21,257 nucleotides of DNA, taken from the NCBI GenBank assembly GCA_030611625.1, contig JAUWPK010000010.1, positions 1-21,257 on the forward strand, in the 5' to 3' direction. The number at the start of each line of letters is the position of its first letter. Positions within the stretch are counted from its first letter, which is position 1. A program made the position numbers and the translations under genes. The notes beneath the pieces were generated by a model that was not told the origin of the DNA, made no database searches, and worked only from the letters and a program-made list of their open reading frames with translations. The DNA is from Promethearchaeum sp. (GTDB taxonomy: Archaea > Asgardarchaeota > Lokiarchaeia > Sigyniarchaeales > Promethearchaeaceae). Of the stretch, positions 1 to 6,791 are shown one piece after another.

Positions 1-1026
1 ACAGGAGAATTAGATGAGATTTCAGATGGGTTATACAGATTTGATCCTGATACAGAAAATTTACCAATCGGAACCTATTCTGTTGAAATTTTCTTTGAAA
101 AGGCAAATTATACTAGTTCTCAGACATCTTTCACCTTTAAAATTAATGAAATTCCTTTATTATTAACATTTGAAGGGGGATCAACTAATGATGAAAATAG
201 TCTTAATGCTTCCACTGAGTATAGTATTGTAAGAGGAGAAAATTTCTATTTTAGTATAAATATATTAGATATCTATGAAGATCCAGTTCAAGATTGCAAT
301 ATTTCATACCAATTAAAGATGGATGGTCAAGTTTGGAACGGGTTTTTATTAACAGATAACATGGGTCACTACTTTGGGAATTTATCAGAATTTTCAGAAG
401 TTGGACTATATTCTCTTTCATTAACAGTTTGTAAAGCAAATTATACAGTAGAAACATTACAAGTTCATATAAATGTAGAATATCCAACTTATTTTGGGAT
501 TTCTCTTCCATATTTACTTATAGGTGCATTGATAACTTTGATAGCAATTTCTTCGGTTGCTGGATATGTAGGAATTCGAAGAATGAAAATTCCAAGATAT
601 ATCAAGGATTTAACGAAACTTGAAAAAATCCTTAAGAACACAAATAATATACTTCCAGATCGATATCCGACCAGGATTGAACAATTAGAAGGGAAATATG
701 GGAATAGGTGGGAACAAATAGATTTACAATTTCCTCTGCAACCACATATTGATGATATTAAATACTTTATAGATGCTTATCAAGAAATAACTGGGAAATT
801 ATTCTTAAAAGAAGAAGCAAAACAATTTTTAGATGATTTAGTTATATATTCCGAAGATGAGATTAAACGCCGACTTGAAGCTGAGAGAATTTTTGGTGAA
901 AATCTATCAAAATTAATGGAGATTATTCTCAAATATATTCAAGTTACCAATATGCAACACGATTTGGAATTTGACCCTAATAAAAATGTAGATGATTTTG
1001 ATCTTGAATTTGGAGGGGATAAATAA
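1..1026 (+). CDS. Single-pass membrane protein with beta-sandwich ectodomain and cytosolic helical tail (5' partial)
   Basis: The frame is open from base 1, so the N-terminus lies outside the window; 341 residues are visible. The outer part contains two related segments about 110 residues apart, each ending in the pattern G-x-Y followed by KANYT (residues 24-38 and 135-149). This looks like tandem Ig-like or carboxypeptidase-regulatory-type beta-sandwiches. It carries at least five N-x-S/T sequons, consistent with archaeal N-glycosylation. One hydrophobic helix (about residues 169-192) is followed by the basic stop-transfer RRMK. A cytosolic region of about 150 residues, rich in charged helices, follows and ends in an acidic tail. 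The stop TAA overlaps the start of the next gene by one base, so the two are translationally coupled. The topology suggests a surface receptor or anchor for the cytosolic proteins encoded downstream. I recognise no enzymatic motif; the exact family is unknown. Confidence 0.85.
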   Translation, partial: TGELDEISDGLYRFDPDTENLPIGTYSVEIFFEKANYTSSQTSFTFKINEIPLLLTFEGGSTNDENSLNASTEYSIVRGENFYFSINILDIYEDPVQDCNISYQLKMDGQVWNGFLLTDNMGHYFGNLSEFSEVGLYSLSLTVCKANYTVETLQVHINVEYPTYFGISLPYLLIGALITLIAISSVAGYVGIRRMKIPRYIKDLTKLEKILKNTNNILPDRYPTRIEQLEGKYGNRWEQIDLQFPLQPHIDDIKYFIDAYQEITGKLFLKEEAKQFLDDLVIYSEDEIKRRLEAERIFGENLSKLMEIILKYIQVTNMQHDLEFDPNKNVDDFDLEFGGDK

Positions 1027-2162
1027 TGCCAATTGGAATTTGCTTATGGGAATGGGATGCACGTAGCGGTGCAGAGATTTTAGGAACTTGGCCAAGAGAA
1101 GTTAAATTAGAAAATAAGACTTTAATGCAATTATATTCTCAGCATCTATACAGCGCGAAAGCAGACATAGTTTCTATGTATGTTGGATCTTTAAATGTTC
1201 TTAGTATTTGGACAGGTTCGATACATAATTACTTCCTAACAATTTTATTACAACAAGATGAAGATCCAGAGAATTTTTCCGACATTATTGCTGATACTAT
1301 GTATTACTTGGTCCCTTATATCCAAAAAGACATTTTTAAACCAATATTGCCATCGATATACCAACGTTTCAAAGAATACCCAAATACTAACCTAGAACAA
1401 AGACGAGCAATATTATATTCAAATGAATTAAACAGAGCAATTTTAAATCTCTTGCAAGAAGAAGGTGTTTATTACAAAGACGAATTAAAAATTTGGCTTG
1501 AAGATTCTTTGAAAAAAAAAGCATTTAATTATGAAATGGCAATTGAAAGACTTAGCCATAATGATTTAATAAAAGTTTCCTCTGTCAAAGGTGTTGAAGG
1601 CACCTATGTATTTTTAAAACATGATATTGTTCTGCTTAGAACACCTCCAATAGATTTGATTCAGAACTTCAAAGTAAAAAATGATACAAAATTAAATGAT
1701 GACATCCTTTCCAAAATTCGAGATTTTTTCAAATACTATAAACCATCAGAAAGGGATAATCTTCAGATTTTGAAATTTTTAAATGATTCAAATTATTATA
1801 AAATTATAGATTTTCTCAGAAAAACCAATGCTGATGAATCTACTTTAAAAAAACTTACAATACACGGCGTGGATAATGTTTTTACATTGATTAATGATTT
1901 GAAAAACTTAGATATTGTTGACAATGTTAAAAATAAGAACGAAGATATGATATATTTCTTAAAATCAGATATAATCATAGATAAATTGACTCCGAATTTT
2001 ATGATGCGTAGATTATATGATATGAATTATGAAGGTAAAAAAAACCCTAAGTTAATTCAGAGTTATATTAAAATTTTAAAAGAGAGTTTTTATGAGAATC
2101 ATTTAATTAAGGGAAAATTAAAAACTAAGGAAGGAATAATTTTGGAGGATATTCCTGCATGA
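1026..2162 (+). CDS. Longin-like domain protein with two predicted winged helices
   Basis: This 378-residue soluble protein has an N-terminal segment (about 1-115) opening MPIGICLWEWD and containing LMQLYSQHLYS. That pattern resembles the longin/roadblock-like proteins common in Asgard genomes, whose eukaryotic relatives act on small GTPases and membrane traffic. A linker follows, then two stretches that look like winged helices: about 135-210, where a helical part leads to the strands TYVFLKHDIVLL, and about 245-325, ending in DMIYFLKSDIIID. Each ends in a beta-hairpin-like segment. No membrane segment or enzyme motif is visible. The ATG overlaps the previous stop by one base and its own TGA overlaps the next ATG by four bases, so it sits inside a coupled operon. 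The winged helices could bind protein rather than DNA, as those of ESCRT-II do; this is inference. The longin assignment is moderately sure, the winged helices less so. Confidence 0.85.
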   Translation: MPIGICLWEWDARSGAEILGTWPREVKLENKTLMQLYSQHLYSAKADIVSMYVGSLNVLSIWTGSIHNYFLTILLQQDEDPENFSDIIADTMYYLVPYIQKDIFKPILPSIYQRFKEYPNTNLEQRRAILYSNELNRAILNLLQEEGVYYKDELKIWLEDSLKKKAFNYEMAIERLSHNDLIKVSSVKGVEGTYVFLKHDIVLLRTPPIDLIQNFKVKNDTKLNDDILSKIRDFFKYYKPSERDNLQILKFLNDSNYYKIIDFLRKTNADESTLKKLTIHGVDNVFTLINDLKNLDIVDNVKNKNEDMIYFLKSDIIIDKLTPNFMMRRLYDMNYEGKKNPKLIQSYIKILKESFYENHLIKGKLKTKEGIILEDIPA

Positions 2163-3022
2163 TTCATGAGATTATGATCGTTTCTCAAGGTGGATTATGC
2201 GTATATTCCCATGAGTTTACAGAAATGCAAGTTAATCCTCAATTAGTAGCAGGATTTACAACTGCTATTGATACATTTTCCCAATCTCTTTTAGAAAGAG
2301 AGCAAAATATTGATTCTCTTCAAATGACCGCTTTAAACCTAAAAATTTCTCGATTTCTTCATAATGCTTTATCAATGATTATTTTTTATAATAAATATGA
2401 TAGCATTGATATAATAAATTCAATTATGATAGATTTACAAACTCAATTCATTGAATCCTTTGGAAATTATGAAGTTGAAGATTTTTTTAACACAGCACTT
2501 CTTAAACCCTTTGATAAAATTGCAATTCCCTTATGTACCACACACCTTGATATTGGGATGTTAAGTGTTCAATCATCATATAAATCTAAACTTTGGGAAA
2601 TAATCGTTAACATAAATAATAGAAGCTCAGGTGAATCTTCATTTTCTGAAGAAATCAAAACTGAATTAAAAACTATCGAATATAATAATCCAAATCTCCC
2701 AAATTGTGATATTTTGATTTGGAATCTTGATTTAGAAACAGTAAAATTGCATCAGAACATCTTTCTTAATAATCAAATATTTATTATAATTATTGAAGCA
2801 GATTTCGATTTTATTCAAAAATATATTTCGATGATTGAAATTTTAAAGAAAAATAATTCAAATTCTCTTATTGTAGGTATAATAATGAAAGAAAGTGGGG
2901 CAATAACAAAGAAAAACGTTGAAAAATTACTTCAAATCCCAATATTTGAATTAAGCATTAATGAACCGTCAGCAAAAGATAATCTTTCAGATATTATTTA
3001 CAAATGCATTATAGGGATATAA
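2159..3022 (+). CDS. Longin-like domain fused to a degenerate Ras-like (pseudo-GTPase) domain
   Basis: This protein has 287 residues. Residues 1 to about 112 (start MIHEIMIVSQGGLCVYSHEF) read as a longin fold: two opening strands with a hairpin, a central amphipathic region and a long C-terminal helix ending near IESFGNYEVEDFF. Residues from about 117 follow the order of a Ras-type GTPase: a first strand KIAIPL, a strand DILIWNLD where Ras has LDILDTAG, a strand IFIIIIEAD then a helix, a strand SLIVGIIMKE where Ras has its NKxD strand, and IPIFELSINEPSAKDN aligning with the Ras ETSAK region before a last helix. The P-loop GxxxxGK[ST], DxxG and NKxD are all absent, so nucleotide binding is unlikely. 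It lies between the longin/winged-helix gene (4-base overlap) and the actin-like gene. Likely a regulatory adaptor; the pseudo-GTPase reading is by eye and needs a structure prediction. Confidence 0.82.
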   Translation: MIHEIMIVSQGGLCVYSHEFTEMQVNPQLVAGFTTAIDTFSQSLLEREQNIDSLQMTALNLKISRFLHNALSMIIFYNKYDSIDIINSIMIDLQTQFIESFGNYEVEDFFNTALLKPFDKIAIPLCTTHLDIGMLSVQSSYKSKLWEIIVNINNRSSGESSFSEEIKTELKTIEYNNPNLPNCDILIWNLDLETVKLHQNIFLNNQIFIIIIEADFDFIQKYISMIEILKKNNSNSLIVGIIMKESGAITKKNVEKLLQIPIFELSINEPSAKDNLSDIIYKCIIGI

Positions 3023-3027
3023 TTATC

Positions 3028-3033
3028 AGGTGA
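3028..3033 (+). promoter_or_regulatory. Shine-Dalgarno AGGTGA for the actin-like gene
   Basis: AGGTGA lies six bases before the ATG at 3040 in the 17-base gap after the longin/pseudo-GTPase stop. It supports 3040 as the start and independent ribosome loading on the last gene of the operon. The earlier junctions rely on overlapping stops and starts. Confidence 0.65.
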
Positions 3034-3039
3034 ATCTAA

Positions 3040-4158
3040 ATGATGAATAATACTGAATCCAAAACAGAGTCAAATAAAGTTTTCCTCTTAGATTTAGGTA
3101 GTGCTTTAACAAAAATAGGATTTTCATCGAATATATATCCTCGTATCATATGTAATACAACTTATGGAATACCAAGAATTCATGAGAATGTAGAAATTCC
3201 AGATAGTAATCAAAAAATTTTTGGTGAAGATTTAAATTATTTCTCAAATCCGGTTAATCGGATAAATTTGTTTTCATATTCTCAACCCAATGAATTAGAT
3301 GCAATTTTTGAATTCCTTCAACATCTCTTCTACAAAATTTCCTTACCCACCAAAAATGAGGGAATGATCCTCGCCTATTCACCTGAATGGTCAAATGATT
3401 TCCTTTATCAATTACAAGCGTTTTTATTCCAGAAATTCGATTTTTCTTCTATCTTACCAATTAGAACCGATTTTGCATCTTTAATCTCTCATAAAGTAAA
3501 AACTGGAGTTGTTCTAGATGTTGGTCATTATTTTTCACGTGTAATTCAATATAACAAAGGGAAACCACTAACAACTACGGGGTTTAAATCTAATGTTGCA
3601 GGAAAATTAATTCAAGACTACCTAATTAAATTATTTTATAATTCACATCCTTATTTGAAATCCCCTATTTTTGAACCTTTAATTTCTAAAATGATTAATG
3701 AAAAATGTTTACTTTCGCTCGATATCAATAAAACACTTTCTGACAAATCTTTAGATGATCAGATCTCTGAGGAAATTGATATATCTCAATTTAAAGATAT
3801 ATTAAAATTAGGCATTGAGAAATATCTTGCACCAGAAGTATTATTTCATCCCAAACTTGCTAATTCAAAAAATATATCTATAGATTCTTTATTAATTCAA
3901 AGTTTAAAAGAATGTCATCCATCTTTACGTAAACAAATTTATTCTAATATAATTCTATCTGGAGGGGGATGTGCTTTTACTAATTTTAAAGAGCGTCTAA
4001 AATCAATATTTTCAAAAATTCCCATGTTGGCAAATTCAAACATTTTAATTCATTTTGATCCAAGTTTAACAGTCTGGAAAGGAATGATACTAGCTGCTAA
4101 CTCAAATTACTATGGAAACAACGCTAAGACGCAGACCCAATTCTTCGCGAAATTATAA
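3040..4158 (+). CDS. Divergent actin-related protein
   Basis: At 372 residues this is actin length (about 375). The phosphate-1 loop is clear: LDLGSALTKIGF, with D18, G20, S21 and K25 matching the D-x-G-S and Lys of actin, followed by PRI as in actin APRA. The adenosine region IILSGGGCAFTNFKERL aligns with actin NVLSGGTTMYPGIADRM, and the end (LTVWKGMILAANSNYYG) matches actin SVWIGGSILASL. The phosphate-2 loop is altered: D160 and G162 are kept, but the following Asp-Gly of actin (D157, G158) is His163-Tyr164. The catalytic Gln137 position also seems not to be kept. It is therefore an actin fold that may bind nucleotide but hydrolyse it poorly, more like eukaryotic Arps than a bulk filament actin. 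It is last in the operon with two longin proteins and a membrane protein, suggesting a shared complex. Confidence 0.92.
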   Translation: MMNNTESKTESNKVFLLDLGSALTKIGFSSNIYPRIICNTTYGIPRIHENVEIPDSNQKIFGEDLNYFSNPVNRINLFSYSQPNELDAIFEFLQHLFYKISLPTKNEGMILAYSPEWSNDFLYQLQAFLFQKFDFSSILPIRTDFASLISHKVKTGVVLDVGHYFSRVIQYNKGKPLTTTGFKSNVAGKLIQDYLIKLFYNSHPYLKSPIFEPLISKMINEKCLLSLDINKTLSDKSLDDQISEEIDISQFKDILKLGIEKYLAPEVLFHPKLANSKNISIDSLLIQSLKECHPSLRKQIYSNIILSGGGCAFTNFKERLKSIFSKIPMLANSNILIHFDPSLTVWKGMILAANSNYYGNNAKTQTQFFAKL

Positions 4159-4166
4159 ATCCTAAA

Positions 4167-5750
4167 TTACTTTTCTTTTTCAAAATCCATTTTCATTAAT
4201 TCATCTAGATCTTCTAAAACGCTATTTTCTTTTTTCTTTCGAGATTTTTTTCCACTTTTTTTTGATTTGGGTTGATTTCTATTATTTTTTGTTTTTTTAG
4301 GTTGTTGGATTTTTAATATTACAACTCCATTTTCTAATTCAAATGGGATTTTTTCTTTCCAAACTAACATTCGTTCAAATAAATCTTCCTCACTGATTTT
4401 TAATAATTTAGCCATTTTTTTTTTCTCTATTTCATTATCTCTCATAAGAATTTCTTTGAATTTGTTATATAAGACTAAATTATTATCTTTTTTGGTCGAT
4501 TTGGATATAATGTCAATTTTTTCTTTCTTTGAAGTTTTTGTAATATTAGTACTATTTCTAGTTAATTTTGATTCAATTCTTTGAATTCTCATATTAATAG
4601 CAGGAATAATTTTTTCTTTAAATGGTTTCAAATTAATATTTTGCTTCAATTCAACTATTGCTGATTTTGCACCAAGAATATCTTGATTAGATATAATTCT
4701 CTCAATATTCATAATTTTACTTCCAAATTCTTTATTGATTTTGCATATATCTAATTGAGTCTCAACTTTTTCAGAGATTAAAGGCAGATCAATTTCCTTC
4801 AAATCATCTAGTAAGAAATTAAGTTGAATTTCTGCATCTCCAAATTTTAAAGTGTTCATCAATTTTGAAGTTGAAATTAGTATGTTTTCAGATTTATATA
4901 TCATTTTTTCTTTTATTAATTCAATATCCTTTAATTTTTTCAATGTAATAGATTTTTGATCAACAGAAAAGAAGTAATTTTTTTTTTGAACCAATTTCTG
5001 AGCTTTTAATAAGATTTTTTTGGTATAGGGAAGCGATCTGCTTTTTTCTGAACAAAATAATAAATATTTCAATCTCAATCCATGAATTACAAGCGAAATA
5101 TTATCAATCATGATATAAAAAAGTGAATAATTGCTCAAATATTTCTGATTTTGTGGAATTTCATTTTTCTTCATAAAATTCTGGAATTTTCCATAGACAT
5201 TTTGAGCATTTTGCATTAATTTTTTATGGTTTAAGTCCTTTACCTCCAAAATTTCTTTAGATTTTTGTAAAATGTCCATGACTTTGATATAAGCGATCTG
5301 AATTTTTACAGATGGTTTTTGTGAAAATAAAAATGAATCGAATTTAGCTAAATCTTGAGATATTTCTAAGCAAACTGATATCTTTCTTTCTAAATCTTTC
5401 ATCTTATCTTGCGAAAAATCTAAACCGCTATGTTTAATCTCTGAATATATTAAATCTAAATATATTTTTGCACTATCAATTTCCTGGTTTTCATATAAAT
5501 TTTTAACTTTTAATAGAATTTCATTAATTTCACTCTTTCTGCTTAAAATTTGTTCATCAACTATATCTAGAGCTGTTTTAAAGAGATTTACCTGTAAATC
5601 ATATTTATTTTTTTCATTACGGTTTGAGAATTGTTTAAGATTTGCTTCATAAAGATGTTTTCTTTTATTTAATTTGTGAATTTTTTGAGCATATTTAAAA
5701 ATAAGCGATAAATACAAATTTTGGGAGATATTTCTATTTTTATTCATCAT
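4167..5750 (-). CDS. Helical/coiled-coil protein with C-terminal winged helix and lysine-rich tail
   Basis: This protein has 527 residues. Residues 1 to about 400 are almost entirely charged amphipathic helix with no obvious enzyme motif, compatible with a coiled coil or helical solenoid. Residues about 430-480 (from EILMRDNEIEKKKMAKLLKI to VVIL) have the pattern of a winged helix: helices plus a terminal ENGVVIL hairpin, a module I associate with many Asgard proteins of unknown role. A strongly basic stretch (about 480-509, repeated KK/SKK) follows, then an acidic amphipathic end, LEDLDELMKM. It has no membrane segment or signal peptide. The start is the first of two adjacent ATGs. It converges on the actin-like gene with only 8 bases between stops, so it is not in that operon. 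Function unknown; a nucleic-acid or ribosome-associated scaffold is one guess from the basic tail. Confidence 0.85.
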   Translation of the reverse strand: MMNKNRNISQNLYLSLIFKYAQKIHKLNKRKHLYEANLKQFSNRNEKNKYDLQVNLFKTALDIVDEQILSRKSEINEILLKVKNLYENQEIDSAKIYLDLIYSEIKHSGLDFSQDKMKDLERKISVCLEISQDLAKFDSFLFSQKPSVKIQIAYIKVMDILQKSKEILEVKDLNHKKLMQNAQNVYGKFQNFMKKNEIPQNQKYLSNYSLFYIMIDNISLVIHGLRLKYLLFCSEKSRSLPYTKKILLKAQKLVQKKNYFFSVDQKSITLKKLKDIELIKEKMIYKSENILISTSKLMNTLKFGDAEIQLNFLLDDLKEIDLPLISEKVETQLDICKINKEFGSKIMNIERIISNQDILGAKSAIVELKQNINLKPFKEKIIPAINMRIQRIESKLTRNSTNITKTSKKEKIDIISKSTKKDNNLVLYNKFKEILMRDNEIEKKKMAKLLKISEEDLFERMLVWKEKIPFELENGVVILKIQQPKKTKNNRNQPKSKKSGKKSRKKKENSVLEDLDELMKMDFEKEK

Positions 5751-5773
5751 TCATACTTCATCACTCAATTGCT

Positions 5774-5785
5774 AAATATATAATT
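5774..5785 (-). promoter_or_regulatory. Candidate TATA box for the helical/winged-helix gene
   Basis: Read on the minus strand this A/T stretch contains ATTATATATTTA, about 25-35 bases before the ATG whose first base is 5750. That is the usual archaeal TATA distance for a transcript with a very short leader. The background is AT-rich, so confidence is limited. Confidence 0.4.
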
Positions 5786-5809
5786 ATCATTTTATGCATA
5801 AATTAATGG

Positions 5810-5819
5810 AAAAAAAAAA
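5810..5819 (-). terminator. Oligo-T terminator after the short membrane protein gene
   Basis: A run of ten A on the plus strand is ten T on the minus strand, about 30 bases after the stop of the short membrane protein. Archaeal transcription often ends at such runs without a hairpin. Confidence 0.5.
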
Positions 5820-5849
5820 GGTAAATGTTAATTACTTGGTTTAAATTAA

Positions 5850-6107
5850 TCATACTGCAAATGAGAATAGAATTCCTATAATAATGAAGTATATTACAGC
5901 AATTTCTGTCGGTACATACTTTTTCTTCTTATAGAAAATCATATTTACTACTGAAGTTACAATAATAATTACGCCAGTTAATATCCACCTACCTGTTAAT
6001 GTTAAATCTAACAATTCTTTAGGAATTTGATAAAGAACTTCAGCCATGAAATACGTAAAGAAAGGTTGTCTTCCAAATGCAAGTAAATAACCTAAATTCC
6101 AATTCAT
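5850..6107 (-). CDS. Short membrane protein resembling the C-terminus of a DUF1624/HGSNAT-type acyltransferase, possibly a remnant
   Basis: This gene gives 85 residues from the ATG, or 89 from a TTG at 6119; an in-frame TAA lies just upstream of that TTG. There are three hydrophobic segments: YLLAFGRQPFFTYFMAEVL, then RWILTGVIIIVTSVVNMIFY with a KKKK stop-transfer, then EIAVIYFIIIGILFSFAV. The GRQPFFTYF motif followed by a hydrophobic helix recalls the G-x-N/M-P/A-L/I-F-x-Y signature near the end of HGSNAT-like and DUF1624 acyltransferases, proteins usually over 300 residues. No upstream frame restores a long ORF; one fragment (SLGYTLLFF, minus strand near 6240-6275) could be debris of the preceding helix. 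It is either a decayed gene or a genuine tiny membrane protein. No strong Shine-Dalgarno precedes either start. Confidence 0.45.
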   Translation of the reverse strand: MNWNLGYLLAFGRQPFFTYFMAEVLYQIPKELLDLTLTGRWILTGVIIIVTSVVNMIFYKKKKYVPTEIAVIYFIIIGILFSFAV

Positions 6108-6134
6108 TTTTTCTTTCAAATCTAATTTTTTTTA

Positions 6135-6444
6135 TATAATAAATAAGGTAACATCTAGATATCATCAAGAAGGTAGAATATTAACACACTATCCATGAAT
6201 TACGTTATGGTAAATAAAGAAAAATATATTTTGAAGATAATACATCTTTCAAAAAATAATAAAGTATATCCCAGAGAAATTACCTTTTTTTAAATTCTGA
6301 ACGGCATATTCCGTAGATGGTGTAATATTTTGATGTCATTTGGATATTGTCAGACTTTAGAAATTGCTAAAATTTTTTTGATATCCTTCTTTACATTTAT
6401 TATACTATAATAATCTTTTAGAAATTATAGAAGTTGATGAAAAA
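6135..6444. other. Gene-free AT-rich stretch of about 310 bases
   Basis: I find no convincing ORF, tRNA or structured RNA here. Possible contents are decayed coding sequence of the short membrane protein on the minus strand, the promoter of the zinc-ribbon gene at the right end, and a palindrome of only 4+4 bases at 6301-6314. Because it lies near an Orc1/Cdc6 gene it could hold an origin, but I see no recognisable ORB-type element. Confidence 0.5.
6399..6411 (+). promoter_or_regulatory. Candidate TATA box for the zinc-ribbon gene
   Basis: TTATACTATAATA lies about 35-45 bases before the ATG at 6445, which would give a short-leader transcript. No strong Shine-Dalgarno is seen. Confidence 0.4.
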
Positions 6445-6648
6445 ATGGCCAGATGTCCTGAATGTGGTGGGGAAATGATTGGAAAGATGAAACGAAAGAT
6501 TTGTGAGACTTGTGGGCTCGCATTGACCCCCACAGAATACGATAAAGAATGGAGAAAGATTCATTCGAGCAAATATACGAAAGATGAAGACCCAGAATCA
6601 AAACGGAAAAGGGAATACCTTGATTGGTATGAATCTAGCAAGAATTAG
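6445..6648 (+). CDS. Small zinc-ribbon protein
   Basis: This protein has 67 residues. The N-terminus carries two Cys pairs, CPECGG (C4, C7) and CETCG (C20, C23), with 12 residues between the pairs. That is a rubredoxin-knuckle zinc ribbon like those in TFB, TFS and many small archaeal proteins. The rest is a charged helical tail ending KREYLDWYESSKN. The compact ribbon plus helix suggests a nucleic-acid- or polymerase-associated adaptor, but no specific function can be given. The gene has its own TATA-like sequence and a T-run behind it, so it is probably monocistronic. It lies 143 bases before the Orc1/Cdc6 gene on the same strand. Confidence 0.82.
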   Translation: MARCPECGGEMIGKMKRKICETCGLALTPTEYDKEWRKIHSSKYTKDEDPESKRKREYLDWYESSKN

Positions 6649-6684
6649 ATTAAATAACGTAGTATCCTAAAAGTTCACAAAAAG

Positions 6685-6694
6685 TTTTTTTTTT
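6685..6694 (+). terminator. Oligo-T terminator after the zinc-ribbon gene
   Basis: Ten consecutive T, followed by further T-rich sequence, lie about 36 bases past the zinc-ribbon stop. No strong hairpin is needed for this kind of archaeal terminator. Confidence 0.55.
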
Positions 6695-6725
6695 AATTTT
6701 TCCTTATTCACATGCTATGAATTAT

Positions 6726-6734
6726 CTTTAAATA
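6726..6734 (+). promoter_or_regulatory. Candidate TATA box for the Orc1/Cdc6 gene
   Basis: CTTTAAATA lies about 60 bases before the ATG at 6792, placing transcription start near 6755-6760. A GGTG Shine-Dalgarno at 6781-6784 is spaced seven bases from the ATG and supports that start. Confidence 0.5.
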
Positions 6735-6791
6735 GATTCTTAGTAATATTAAGATATAGAGCCCATTTCTTTATTTAATAGGTGTAAAATA

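Noticed and set aside
251..511. 86-codon minus-strand ORF within the first gene
   Set aside because: It is antisense to a well-supported membrane protein and has no family features.
6301..6314. Palindrome ACGG-N6-CCGT upstream of the zinc-ribbon gene
   Set aside because: Arms of only four bases are expected by chance in a stretch of this size.
6135..6444. Possible tRNA or structured RNA in the gene-free stretch
   Set aside because: I could not form a cloverleaf or any long stem; the sequence is low-complexity AT.
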